Origin: Microbacterium galbinum
GTDB lineage: Bacteria > Actinomycetota > Actinomycetes > Actinomycetales > Microbacteriaceae
Reading direction: 5' to 3'
Assembly: GCF_023091225.1 (NCBI RefSeq)
Contig: NZ_JAHWXM010000001.1
Coordinates: forward strand, 1,550,001-1,614,000
DNA length: 64,000 bases
Shown here: in pieces, positions 53,266-64,000 of the stretch
Layout: the number at the start of each line of letters is the position of its first letter
Numbering within the stretch: position 1 is the first letter of the stretch
Made by a program: the position numbers and the translations under genes
Notes under the pieces: model-generated
What the model saw: only the letters and a program-made list of their open reading frames with translations
Databases searched by the model: none
Told to the model about the DNA's origin: nothing

Positions 53266-53961
53266 TCAGAGCAAAGGCGGAGGATCGGATGCTTCGCGCA
53301 GCGCCCGTTCGACGGTGGACTGCACGAGGGCCGAGAGGTAGCCGCCGGGGTTGTCGATGCCGATCTCGCGGAGGCGACCCGTGGCCTGTCCGATGATCGA
53401 GCGCGAGAACTCGGTCGCCGTCTGAATCGCATCGGCGTAGGCGGCGCGATCCGCCTCGGCCACGACGACCGGCTCGCAACCGATCTCGACGGCGAGGGCC
53501 TGGGCGATCGGCAGGACGGCCGCGGGAGCGGTGACCGCCGCGAACCCCGCCTGCAACTGACGCAGATCGATCGAGGTTCCGGTGAACGTGATCGCCGGGT
53601 GTACGGCGAGCGGGATCGCCCCCTTCGCGGCGGCGGGACGCAGTACCTCGATACCGAAGGCGGGGTCGGTGTGCAGCACGAGCTGGCCGATCTGCCATCC
53701 GCCGACCTCGGCGATACCGGCGACGAGCGATTCCAACTGGTCGTGCGGCACCGCGATCACCACGAGCTCGGCGCGGCGCACGACCTCGAGTGCGTCGAGC
53801 ACGGGCACGTCGGGCAGAACGGCCGACGCCCGCTCGTCGTCGGATCCGCTCGTGATCCCCACGACCGCATGCCCGGCGCCGCCGAGGGCCGCGCCGATGA
53901 CGGGCCCCACGAGACCCGCGCCGATGATGCCGACGCCGAGGCGTCCGTCGCGCTCCACCAC
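53266..53961 (-). CDS. Rossmann-like / DUF2520 domain protein
   Basis: A 231-residue protein with an N-terminal NAD(P)-binding motif (LGVGIIGAGLVGPVIGAAL) and a helical DUF2520 C-terminal part (AADRAAYADAIQTATEFSRS type). In many actinobacteria it lies beside panC and lysS. The GTG at 53961 overlaps the PH-domain gene and has GGAGGAGTGAC upstream. Enzymatic role not established. Confidence 0.85.
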   Translation of the reverse strand: MVERDGRLGVGIIGAGLVGPVIGAALGGAGHAVVGITSGSDDERASAVLPDVPVLDALEVVRRAELVVIAVPHDQLESLVAGIAEVGGWQIGQLVLHTDPAFGIEVLRPAAAKGAIPLAVHPAITFTGTSIDLRQLQAGFAAVTAPAAVLPIAQALAVEIGCEPVVVAEADRAAYADAIQTATEFSRSIIGQATGRLREIGIDNPGGYLSALVQSTVERALREASDPPPLL

Positions 53962-53962
53962 G

Positions 53963-55882
53963 TCACTCCTCCGTCGACGCAGGAGGTGCGGGAGGGGCGG
54001 CAGGCGCGGGCGGTGCCGGCGGCTGAGGAGCAGCCGACGCCGGAGGAGCGGGCGGTGCCGGAGGAGCAGGCGGCACCGGAGCAGCAGGCGGCGCACCCGA
54101 AGGCAGCGGCGGAACCGGCGGTGCACCCGCATCCGCACCGGGCTGCCCCGCGTACGGCGGAGGCACCGGCGCATACGGCGGCGGTACGGGCGCACCCGCG
54201 GCCGCGGCATCCGCTTCTCCTGCATGCTCGCTCCAGCGGTGCGAGGTGTCGCGCGCAGCCGCGGCAGCAGCCCGGCTCGAGACGTCGCCGATCAGTGCAA
54301 GGGCGTCGTCGCGCTCGAGGCCCGAGAGGATGCCGTGGATCGGACCGGGAACCGTGTGCACCTGCGCGCCGCTGACGCGCTGCGCACGGTCGATCGGTCC
54401 CTGCGAGAGCGAGACGCCCTGCAGCCGCGCGAGCGGGAACACCGCGAGCTTGCGCCACATGACGCCGCGACGCAGGATCAGGCCGAAGTCGGTGACCGTG
54501 TAGCCGTGGCGCTTCCACGAGAGGGGGCGACGCCATCCGGCGCGACGCGGCATGGTGCGGTACGGGTCGCCCTCGACCGGTCCGAGGATGCCGTGCTCCC
54601 AGATGAGCGGGATGTCGGCCGCCGGCACGTCGGGCAGGATCAGCCCGAGCACCCGCTCGACGTCTGCCCGCTTGCCGACCGGCAGCACGATGTTGAACTG
54701 CTGCGCACTGCCCGAGGACTGCTGCGCGGCGCTCTTGCCGCTCATGCGGTTGATCTTGATCGACCACCAGCCGAACGGGCGCCACAGCAGCGACTGCGTG
54801 ACCTCGACCGCGAAGATACGGCCCGGGGGCAGCGTCTCGGTCACCGTCGTGAGCAGACCGTAGGTGATGCGCACGCCGTCCGGCGTCGGAGCGATCGAGT
54901 ACCGGAGCGACTTCGAGATCTGCGCCCAGGTGATACCCACGACGGCGATGACGAGGGGGATGCCGATGCCGAGCGCGAGCCCCAGCGAGATGAAGCTCCC
55001 GCCCACGTCTCCGTCGAGCAGGGCACCGAAGAACATGAACCCCATCGTGATGCCGAAGATCAGCGCGAAGAAGACGAACCACAGCACGCCCGCGAGCAGC
55101 TGCGAGCCGACCAGTCGGCCGGTCGGGATCTTCACGACGCTCTCGGGCGCCACGTCTTCGAGATCGACGCCGGCGATGAGTCCCGTGACGCCGTGGTTCA
55201 TCGAGTCGACGAGCTGGGCGCGGGTGGTCGTCGGCCCGGCGGGTGCACCGGATGCCGCGGCCTGCCGCGCCGCACGCACGCCCGACGCGAGGCGCAGAAT
55301 GTCGGCGCGCACGGCCTCGGCCCGCGGGGTGGCGAGGTACTCGAGCTCGACGTTCGCGTCGGTTCCGGCGCCGACGACCTCGAGCTTGGCGAGGCCGATG
55401 ATGCGCGCCGGGAACGGCCGCGTGAGGTTGACGCCCTGCACGCGGTCGAGCGGGGCGCGGCGGTGCGAGCGGAAGATGATGCCTTTGCGCACCTCGACGT
55501 GGTCGCCGGTGATGCGGAACTGCTGGAAGCGCCAGACGAACCAGAAGATCGCGACCAGCACGATCAGGAGCCCGAGCACCGCCAGAAGGGCGATGAGGAT
55601 CAGGTTGTTCTCGAGCACCCAGTCGACCGGGTCGCCCGAGGAGTAGTCGCTGTAGTGCGTGTCGCTCGGCGTCGTGATGTTCACGAACCAGGCGATCACC
55701 CGGTCGCGCAGGTTCGCGAACGTGATGCCCGCGACGATCAGCAGCACCAGCCCGCCCTTGAACAGGGGCGTAAGCGGATGCATCCGATGCCATTCGCCGT
55801 CGGCGAGGTTCGACGAATCCGCCTTCCCGGCGGGCGCGGCGTCCGCCGGCGTCGGCGGGGCGGGGAACTGCGGCTCGCTCAC
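53963..55882 (-). CDS. PH-domain membrane protein with Pro/Ala-rich tail
   Basis: A 639-residue protein of the bacterial PH (bPH2, YdbT-like) type. It has several transmembrane pairs (KGGLVLLIVAGITFANL, ILIALLAVLGLLIVLVAIF, LLAGVLWFVFFALIFGITMG) alternating with PH-like beta domains (VEVRKGIIFRSHRRAPLDRV, DFGLILRRGVMWRKLAVF). The last 110 residues are low-complexity Pro/Ala (repeated APPAPPAP). GTG at 55882 overlaps the preceding PH gene. Function unknown. Confidence 0.85.
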   Translation of the reverse strand: MSEPQFPAPPTPADAAPAGKADSSNLADGEWHRMHPLTPLFKGGLVLLIVAGITFANLRDRVIAWFVNITTPSDTHYSDYSSGDPVDWVLENNLILIALLAVLGLLIVLVAIFWFVWRFQQFRITGDHVEVRKGIIFRSHRRAPLDRVQGVNLTRPFPARIIGLAKLEVVGAGTDANVELEYLATPRAEAVRADILRLASGVRAARQAAASGAPAGPTTTRAQLVDSMNHGVTGLIAGVDLEDVAPESVVKIPTGRLVGSQLLAGVLWFVFFALIFGITMGFMFFGALLDGDVGGSFISLGLALGIGIPLVIAVVGITWAQISKSLRYSIAPTPDGVRITYGLLTTVTETLPPGRIFAVEVTQSLLWRPFGWWSIKINRMSGKSAAQQSSGSAQQFNIVLPVGKRADVERVLGLILPDVPAADIPLIWEHGILGPVEGDPYRTMPRRAGWRRPLSWKRHGYTVTDFGLILRRGVMWRKLAVFPLARLQGVSLSQGPIDRAQRVSGAQVHTVPGPIHGILSGLERDDALALIGDVSSRAAAAAARDTSHRWSEHAGEADAAAAGAPVPPPYAPVPPPYAGQPGADAGAPPVPPLPSGAPPAAPVPPAPPAPPAPPASAAPQPPAPPAPAAPPAPPASTEE

Positions 55883-56460
55883 AGGCCGGTCCGGCGGGTC
55901 TCGGCGACCTCGATGAGCGTGTCGCGCAGCGCCTCGGCCGCGGCCTGCGTGAGGCCGGGGATCTGGACGCCGGTGGTCGCGGCGGCGGTGACCATCTTGA
56001 GCTGCGAGATGCCGAAGCCGCGGTCGACCGGACCCTGCGTGATGTCGACGAGCTGCATGCGCCCGTAGGGCACGGCGATCATGCGCTGCCAGAGGATGCC
56101 CTTGCGGAAGACGATGTCGTCGGCGCGCAGCATGTAGCCGATCGCCCGCGCCTGCCGCGGCAGGATGATCATCGTCACGACGATCAGCAGCGTCAGAGCG
56201 GCGCCGGGGATCCACACCCAGCTCTGGTGCAGCACGAGAGCGAGCACAGCGGCGGCGACGATCACGACGACGAGCAGGAGCGCGTTCTGCAGCAGCTGCG
56301 AGATGGCGTAGCGCGGCGAGATCTGGTGCCAGGTGCCGTCGAGCTCGAGGCGGGCCTCGCTGCGCGCCGTGCGGAGAGAGGTGTACACCCCCTGGTCGAG
56401 GGCGGCGAGGTCAGTGCCCTCGGCCGGGTTCAGGGGCGCGTTCTCTGGGCTCTGAGTCAT
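55879..56460 (-). CDS. PH-domain membrane protein, short partner
   Basis: A 193-residue protein with two adjacent transmembrane segments (about 62-105) and one PH-like domain (DDIVFRKGILWQRMIAVPYG, then MQLVDITQGPVDRGFGI). It overlaps both neighbours and forms a pair with the larger PH-domain protein, as in other actinobacteria. Function unknown. Confidence 0.85.
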   Translation of the reverse strand: MTQSPENAPLNPAEGTDLAALDQGVYTSLRTARSEARLELDGTWHQISPRYAISQLLQNALLLVVVIVAAAVLALVLHQSWVWIPGAALTLLIVVTMIILPRQARAIGYMLRADDIVFRKGILWQRMIAVPYGRMQLVDITQGPVDRGFGISQLKMVTAAATTGVQIPGLTQAAAEALRDTLIEVAETRRTGL

Positions 56461-56893
56461 CAGGATCCTTCGGCAGGGTGCAGAACTGTTCGGCGACGAG
56501 GGCGGCGACCACGAGCACGATTGCTCCCGCGATCAGGGCGATCATCGCCACTGTCGACCCTACCGGGGGATCGATCGGCCGTGTCAGGAGGAAGCCCAGG
56601 AGGCCGGCGCCGAAGCCCGCGAGCAGGGCTCCGAGCAGGCTCGAGGCGCGAGCGAGCGTCGCGGCGCGCAGCGCACGGAACGGATCGATGCGGATGCCGG
56701 TGCGCACGCTGCGCCGCACCGGCCAGGCGACGGCGAGCGCCGCCGCCGCGATCAGCACGAGCAGCACGGGGAGGAAGATCGAAGGGGTGAAGGTCGCGCG
56801 CCCCATCGCCGTCAGCAGCTGATCGAGGAGGAACCCGAGACCGGCGCCGACGACGGCGAGGATGACGAGGAGCCCGGCGGAGGTACGCTGCAT
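56411..56893 (-). CDS. DUF3180 family membrane protein
   Basis: A 160-residue protein with four transmembrane segments in two pairs (LLVILAVVGAGLGFLLDQL, IFLPVLLVLIAAAALAVAW, then two more). It ends in a charged tail that overlaps the next gene by 50 bases. DUF3180 is a standard neighbour of folK in actinobacteria. Confidence 0.85.
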   Translation of the reverse strand: MQRTSAGLLVILAVVGAGLGFLLDQLLTAMGRATFTPSIFLPVLLVLIAAAALAVAWPVRRSVRTGIRIDPFRALRAATLARASSLLGALLAGFGAGLLGFLLTRPIDPPVGSTVAMIALIAGAIVLVVAALVAEQFCTLPKDPDDSEPRERAPEPGRGH

Positions 56894-57429
56894 CACTCCC
56901 CCTGTGCGCGCAGCGCGGCGGCGAGGTCGGCGATGCGGCCGTGACCTGCGAGCTCGGCGTCGGGGTCGACGTCGAGCCAGGGGTCGAGCACGAAGAGCCG
57001 CTCGAACGCACGCGGGTGCGGCAGCACGATGCGCGGGTCGTCGGAGACCTCGTCGCCGTACGCGATGAGGTCGAGGTCGAGGGTGCGGTCGCCCCACCGC
57101 TCGTGGCGCTCGCGCCCGTTCTCGTCTTCGATCGCATGCAGCATGCCGAGCAGGATCTCGGGGGCGAGACGCGTGGTCACCAGGGCGACCGCGTTCACGT
57201 AGCCCGGCGCGTCGGGGTCGGGCCCGTCGACGCGCAGGGCGACGGTCTCGTGCAGCGGAGAGAGTCGTACGTCGGTGACCAGGGGAAGGCGCGCGATGCG
57301 CTCGGCCGCGGCGGTGATCGTGGCGTGCCGGTCGCCGAGGTTGGCGCCGAGGGCGACGACGGCCGTGACCGGCTCGCGACCGGGGCCCGGCAGCGGAACC
57401 TCGGGCGGTCGGGTGAGGTTGCGGCTCAT
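56893..57429 (-). CDS. folK: 2-amino-4-hydroxy-6-hydroxymethyldihydropteridine diphosphokinase
   Basis: A 178-residue enzyme of folate synthesis that activates the pterin with ATP. The pattern [15 protein letters not shown] and [16 protein letters not shown] with [15 protein letters not shown] is the HPPK signature. Overlaps folB and DUF3180 genes by a few bases. Confidence 0.95.
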   Translation of the reverse strand: MSRNLTRPPEVPLPGPGREPVTAVVALGANLGDRHATITAAAERIARLPLVTDVRLSPLHETVALRVDGPDPDAPGYVNAVALVTTRLAPEILLGMLHAIEDENGRERHERWGDRTLDLDLIAYGDEVSDDPRIVLPHPRAFERLFVLDPWLDVDPDAELAGHGRIADLAAALRAQGE

Positions 57430-57812
57430 GCGGCGCCTCCTGCCGTGGTGCGCCCGCGTGTGAGAACCACCGAGACGTCGGCGAACGTGAGGGGAATGGG
57501 GGCGTGCGGCTTGTGCACCGTGACGGTGACGTCGTGCACCCGCTCGTCGCCGAGGACGGCGTCGGCGATGCGCGACGCGAGCGTCTCGATCAGGTCGACC
57601 GGCTCTCCCGCGACGATCGCCGCCACCTTCTCGGCCAACTCGCCGTAGTGCACCGTGTCGACCACGTCGTCGGATGCCGCGGCCGGGGCGAGGTCGAGAC
57701 GCAGGCGCAGGTCGATCGTGAACTCCTGCCCGTCGGCGCGCTCGTGGTCGTACACACCGTGCCGGCCGAACACCGTCAGCCCGGTCAGCACGATCTCATC
57801 GAGGGAGTCCAT
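57426..57812 (-). CDS. folB: Dihydroneopterin aldolase
   Basis: A 128-residue enzyme cleaving dihydroneopterin to the hydroxymethyl pterin and glycolaldehyde. The start [20 protein letters not shown] with the catalytic region, [16 protein letters not shown] and a late VHKPHAPIP (catalytic Lys) match the family. Start at ATG 57812. Overlaps folK. Confidence 0.95.
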   Translation of the reverse strand: MDSLDEIVLTGLTVFGRHGVYDHERADGQEFTIDLRLRLDLAPAAASDDVVDTVHYGELAEKVAAIVAGEPVDLIETLASRIADAVLGDERVHDVTVTVHKPHAPIPLTFADVSVVLTRGRTTAGGAA

Positions 57813-57856
57813 CACCCCAGCGTACGCGGGAGCACCGACGACGCAGCGGCCGGCGC

Positions 57857-58660
57857 TCAGCGCCCTTCCCAGGCGTGCGCGATCGCGAGCGCGTCGCGGG
57901 TCGCGGCCACGTCGTGCACGCGCACCGCCCACACGCCGGCGCGCAGCGCGAGAGCGCTGGTCACGGCGGTCGCGAGGTCGCGACGCTGCTCGGTGACGTC
58001 GGCATCCGCCTGGCCCAACGTCTCGGCCAGGAACCGCTTGCGTGAGGTGCCGATGAGCACGCGGGGTCCCAGGGCGACGATGTCGTCGAGTCCCCGCAGC
58101 AGATCCCAGTTCTGCGCACCCGCCTTGGCGAATCCGATGCCCGGGTCGAGGATCACCCGCGACGGTGCGATGCCCGCCGCGGCGGCTTCGCCCAGGCGCT
58201 CCTGCAGCTCTCCGGCGACCTCGCGCGCGATGCGATGGTAGTCGGCGCGGGCGTACATGTCGTCGGAGAAACCGCGCCAGTGCCCGATCGCGTAGTCGGC
58301 ACCGGACTCGGCGACGGCCGCGCGCATCTCGGGGTCGGCGAGTCCACCCGACACGTCGTTGACGATGCGGGCTCCCGCGCGCACCGCGGCCGCCGCCGTC
58401 GAGGCGTTGATCGTGTCGATGCTGAGAGCGACGCCGGTCGCGGCCAGCTGCTCGATCACCGGGATCACGCGCGACTGCTCGGTGGCGGCGTCCACACGCT
58501 CCGCGCCGGGACGCGTCGACTCCCCGCCGATGTCGAGCACGGTGGCGCCGTCGGCGCGCAGCTTCAGTGCCCGCGCGACCGCCGAGTCGACGTCGAGGTA
58601 GCGTCCGCCGTCGCTGAACGAGTCGGGCGTGACGTTGACGATGCCCCAGATGCCGGTCAC
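57857..58660 (-). CDS. folP: Dihydropteroate synthase
   Basis: A 267-residue TIM-barrel enzyme joining the pterin to p-aminobenzoate, the sulfonamide target. Motifs [35 protein letters not shown] and GTSRKRFL are all present. GTG at 58660 overlaps the folE stop. Confidence 0.96.
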   Translation of the reverse strand: MTGIWGIVNVTPDSFSDGGRYLDVDSAVARALKLRADGATVLDIGGESTRPGAERVDAATEQSRVIPVIEQLAATGVALSIDTINASTAAAAVRAGARIVNDVSGGLADPEMRAAVAESGADYAIGHWRGFSDDMYARADYHRIAREVAGELQERLGEAAAAGIAPSRVILDPGIGFAKAGAQNWDLLRGLDDIVALGPRVLIGTSRKRFLAETLGQADADVTEQRRDLATAVTSALALRAGVWAVRVHDVAATRDALAIAHAWEGR

Positions 58661-59256
58661 GAGAGCGCGCCGGACGACGGACCGATGAGGGCGATGAGCT
58701 CGGCGCGCGCGATCGGGTCCTCGTAGATGCCGCGGGCGGCGATGGTGAGGGTGGATGCCTCGGGTTGGCGTCCGCCACGCATCGTCACGCACCCGTGGCT
58801 GGCGTCGAGCACGACGAGCACGCCGCGGGTGTCGAGGTTCTCGGCGATCGTGTCGGCGATCTGCTCGCCCAGCCGCTCCTGCACCTGCGGGCGGGCGGCG
58901 AGGATCTCGACGACCCGCACCAGCGCACCCAGACCCACGACCTGCTCCCCCGGGAGGTAGGCCAGGTGGGCGCGGCCGGCGAAGGGCAGCAGATGGTGCT
59001 CGCACACCGAACGGAAGCGGATGTCGCGCAGCAGCACCGCGCCCGAGGGCAGCGTGTCGGGGGCGGGGCCCCGGGTCACGCTGATCGTGCGCTCGAGCGG
59101 AGCCGCGGCATCCTCGCCGACGCCGCCGAAGAACTCCGCGTACAGCTCGGCCATGCGCGCGGGCGTCTGGCGCAGTCCCGGACGATCCGGGTCTTCACCG
59201 ATCGCCTCGAGCAGCTCACGCGTCAGCCGCTCGATCCGCGCCCTGTCGACGCCCAC
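58657..59256 (-). CDS. folE: GTP cyclohydrolase I
   Basis: A 199-residue enzyme opening the GTP ring at the start of folate synthesis. It has the zinc site [18 protein letters not shown] and [10 protein letters not shown] near the end. The GTG at 59256 starts 4 bases inside the ftsH end and gives a family-length protein; the longer upstream frame is antisense-like ftsH sequence. Confidence 0.95.
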   Translation of the reverse strand: MGVDRARIERLTRELLEAIGEDPDRPGLRQTPARMAELYAEFFGGVGEDAAAPLERTISVTRGPAPDTLPSGAVLLRDIRFRSVCEHHLLPFAGRAHLAYLPGEQVVGLGALVRVVEILAARPQVQERLGEQIADTIAENLDTRGVLVVLDASHGCVTMRGGRQPEASTLTIAARGIYEDPIARAELIALIGPSSGALS

Positions 59257-59258
59257 GA

Positions 59259-61256
<1,998 letters not shown>

Positions 61257-61320
61257 GATCGGATCAGCGTATCGCGCGCGTACTAGGCGCCTGCTGTGCG
61301 TTCACCCACGGCGTAGCGCG

Positions 61321-61872
<552 letters not shown>

Positions 61873-61975
61873 GGATCGATTTTAGGCGATCGATGACGCC
61901 GCTCTCCCCCTGCCCCGGCATCCGCACTACTCTGAGCCGTGAGACGGGCGGAAGCCCACCGACGGAAGGATTCCC

Positions 61976-62572
61976 ATGGCTCTCGACGACATCCTGAAGC
62001 AGGTCCCGATCGACGACATCGCGAAGCAGCTCGGCGTCTCACCCGACGTCGCGAAGACCGCGGTCGAGCAGGGCGGTGCGGTGCTTCTCGGAGGGCTCGC
62101 GAAGAACGCCTCGACCGACGAGGGCTCGGCGGCGATCCAGAAGGCGCTGAAGAAGCACGAGGGCACGGGCGGCGCCGCCTCGATCAAGGACATCGATCAG
62201 GCCGACGGCGACAAGATCGTCACGCACATCCTCGGAGCCGAGGAGAAGAAGAAGGTCACCGAGAAGCTCACGCAGTCCGACAAGACGGCGGGCATCGACT
62301 TCGGCAAGCTCCTGCCGATCCTCGCGCCGATCGTGATGGGTCTGATCGCGAACGCCGGCAAGGGCAAGAGCGGCTCCGCCTCGACCGAGTCGCAGGGCGG
62401 CGGCGGGATCGGCGACATCATCGGCGGTCTGCTCGGCGGCGGCAACGGCAACTCCGGCGGCGGTGGCGTCGGCGACATCATCGGCGGGCTGCTGGGCGGC
62501 GGCAACAAGTCGGGTGACGGCGGCATCGATCTGGGCAACATCGTCGGCGGCCTCTTCGGCGGCAAGAAGTAA
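61976..62572 (+). CDS. DUF937 family protein with glycine-rich repeats
   Basis: A 198-residue protein. The N-terminal 130 residues are helical (LDDILKQVPIDDIAKQLGV, GAVLLGGLAKNAST) as in the DUF937 family. The C-terminal 60 residues are two near-identical units with GDIIGGLLGGGN and a third, divergent one (LGNIVGGLFGG). ATG at 61976 has GGAAGG upstream, and TACTCT about 45 bases before it is a possible -10 box. Function unknown. Confidence 0.85.
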   Translation: MALDDILKQVPIDDIAKQLGVSPDVAKTAVEQGGAVLLGGLAKNASTDEGSAAIQKALKKHEGTGGAASIKDIDQADGDKIVTHILGAEEKKKVTEKLTQSDKTAGIDFGKLLPILAPIVMGLIANAGKGKSGSASTESQGGGGIGDIIGGLLGGGNGNSGGGGVGDIIGGLLGGGNKSGDGGIDLGNIVGGLFGGKK

Positions 62573-62592
62573 CGTGCGCCGCCCGCCGCAGG

Positions 62593-63588
62593 TCAGGTGC
62601 GCGCCGTGAAGACGATGCGCCCACCGCGGCGGGCGGCGGCGCACCCGGGCAGGTCGATCGGGCCCTGACCCGACCAGTCGGTCACCAGGCGCGCGACCTC
62701 CAGCGTCTGCAGCCGGGTGAGGCTCACCCCGAACTCGCTGTCGACCACGAGGCGGATCACGCGATTGCGCAGGGCCGCGGGGTTCGCGGCGAGCGCCGCG
62801 ACGCTCACCGAGATGCCGGCCTCGGCGTGCTCGACGATGTCTTCGATGGTCTCGTGGATCATCTCGTCGAACGCCTCGGCGTCTTCGCGCAGCTGTTCGG
62901 CGGTGCGCGCGAGGGCCTCGGCGATCCCCGGCCCGATCTCGGTCTCGAGCACGCGGAGCACGCGCTCGCGCACCCGCACCCGGGAGAAACGATCGTCGAG
63001 GTTGTGGGGGTCGTCCCAGACATCGAGAGCGGATGCCGCGCAGAAGGCGCGCGTCGTCGTGCGACGCACCGCCAGCAACGGGCGCATCCAGCGCACGCCG
63101 TCGTCGTCCTCCCGCACGGGCGCCATGCCCTGCAGGCTCGCGGCTCCGGCGCCGCGGGCCAGCCCGAGCAGAACTGTCTCCGCCTGGTCGTCGAGCGTGT
63201 GGCCGAGCAGCACCGCTCGCGCGCCGACCTCGTCGGCGACATCCCGCAGCGCCCGATAGCGCGCGTCCCGCGCCGCCGACTCGGGGCCGTCGTCGGTCGC
63301 GTCGTCGACCTCGACCCGCACGACGCGGGCTTCGAGACCGAGGGCCGTCGCCTGCTCGGCGGCCCGCGCGGCGACGGCATCCGATCCCGTCTGAAGGGCG
63401 TGATCGACGGTGACGGCGGTCGCGCGGATGCCGACCTTCGGCGCCTCGAAGGCGACCGCGGCGGTCAGTGCCAGGGAGTCCGCTCCCCCGGACAGAGCCA
63501 CCACGACGGCGGCACCCTCGGGCAGATCGGCCAGTGCGGTGCGCACGGCGCGGCGGATCTCGGCGATGGCGGGGTCGAGTGACGGCAT
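62593..63588 (-). CDS. tilS: tRNA(Ile)-lysidine synthase
   Basis: A 331-residue enzyme adding lysine to C34 of tRNA-Ile(CAU). The PP-loop is VALSGGADSLAL at residues about 29-40, and LLGHTLDDQAETVLLGL and RVRERVLRVLE are typical. The C-terminal domain of longer TilS proteins is reduced, as usual in actinobacteria. Convergent with the DUF937 gene. Confidence 0.93.
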   Translation of the reverse strand: MPSLDPAIAEIRRAVRTALADLPEGAAVVVALSGGADSLALTAAVAFEAPKVGIRATAVTVDHALQTGSDAVAARAAEQATALGLEARVVRVEVDDATDDGPESAARDARYRALRDVADEVGARAVLLGHTLDDQAETVLLGLARGAGAASLQGMAPVREDDDGVRWMRPLLAVRRTTTRAFCAASALDVWDDPHNLDDRFSRVRVRERVLRVLETEIGPGIAEALARTAEQLREDAEAFDEMIHETIEDIVEHAEAGISVSVAALAANPAALRNRVIRLVVDSEFGVSLTRLQTLEVARLVTDWSGQGPIDLPGCAAARRGGRIVFTART

Positions 63589-63656
63589 CCCTCCACGCTA
63601 GGGCACGGCATCCGCGGGGCGTGCGCCCGCCCCTGCGGCGGCACTATCCTGACGCC

Positions 63657-64000
63657 GTGACCGCACCGCACCGCACCCCGCCGTTCCGCACCGAGCGGTT
63701 CAAGGCCTTCGTCGACGCCGTCGTCGCGATCGCGATGACGCTGCTCATCCTGCCGCTCATGGAGGCGGTGTCGGATGCCGCGTCCGGCAAGCTGACGACG
63801 GCGGAGTTCTTCCACGAGCACTCGGGGCAGTTGCTGAGCTTCGCACTGAGCTTCCTGCTCATCGCGACCTTCTGGATGGGACACCACAGTCAGTACCGCG
63901 ATGTGGAGCGGATCACCACGCCGCTGATCTGGATCAACGTGGCGTGGATGGCCACGATCGTGTGGCTGCCCGTGCCGACGGCCATGCTGGGGCAGATCGA
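63657..64000 (+). CDS. TMEM175-like (DUF1211) membrane protein, cut by the window end
   Basis: The first 114 residues of a potassium-channel-like protein of the TMEM175/DUF1211 family. TM1 contains RFKAFVDAVVAIAMTLLI, the family motif, but with Val where Ser is usual in the RxxxFSD signature. Further segments LLSFALSFLLIATFWMGHH and PLIWINVAWMATIVW are visible. TATCCT seven bases before the GTG suggests a leaderless message. The 3' end lies outside the window. Confidence 0.8.
   Translation, partial: MTAPHRTPPFRTERFKAFVDAVVAIAMTLLILPLMEAVSDAASGKLTTAEFFHEHSGQLLSFALSFLLIATFWMGHHSQYRDVERITTPLIWINVAWMATIVWLPVPTAMLGQI

Overview
The window looks like chromosomal DNA of a high-GC actinobacterium of the Microbacteriaceae, most likely Microbacterium or a close relative. 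The evidence is strong GC bias at third codon positions, tightly overlapping ATGA/GTGA gene starts, several leaderless-looking promoters, a DUF7882 gene of the type common in that family, and the gene order ftsH-folE-folP-folB-folK-DUF3180-PH-PH-DUF2520-lysS. Species was assigned by recognition, not by a database search.

Positions 1 to about 13,000 form a mobile or accessory block of visibly lower GC. It starts with a DUF7882 gene and a hairpin-rich non-coding stretch (about 560-1190). Next come a TetR-like start with its palindromic operator, apparently cut off, and a large serine recombinase (1415-2938). Two or three plus-strand cargo genes follow, including a membrane GAF protein. From 4.5 to 11.2 kb a minus-strand run of small genes has phage/satellite character: excisionase-like, Lsr2-like, a two-winged-helix Rep-like protein next to 22-bp tandem repeats, a terminase small subunit-like protein and a tail-tip-like protein. 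I see no large terminase, portal or capsid gene. A divergent XRE regulator and a tyrosine integrase (11825-12952) end beside an intact tRNA-Ser(GCU), the probable integration site.

Positions 13.3-40.1 kb are a carbohydrate-use locus. It holds a D-apionate lactonase-like gene (apnL), a GH63/MGH1-like hydrolase, two tandem LacI regulators, a GH3 hydrolase, an ABC sugar importer (binding protein and two permeases, no ATPase), an NAD-dependent epimerase/dehydratase, and an operon GH78 - Asp/Glu racemase-like - GH127 - RuBisCO-like protein - DUF1537 kinase. It ends with the L-rhamnose operon rhaI-rhaD-rhaB. Six copies of a LacI-type operator (core TGAAACG) lie in front of these units and suggest one regulon. 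The RuBisCO-like protein, DUF1537 kinase and ApnL match the oxidative D-apiose route. Together with rhamnosidase and beta-L-arabinofuranosidase they point to plant glycans or glycosides carrying apiose, rhamnose and arabinofuranose. Apiose dehydrogenase and apionate oxidoisomerase are not recognised in the window.

Positions 40.1-64 kb are housekeeping: an LCP cell-wall ligase, tRNA-Ser(UGA), HAD phosphatase, serS, an ECF-type sigma factor, diacylglycerol kinase, a lipoprotein, cardiolipin synthase, DUF4192, lysS, DUF2207, the PH-domain and folate cluster, ftsH, hpt, DUF937, tilS and the start of a TMEM175-like channel gene that runs off the window.
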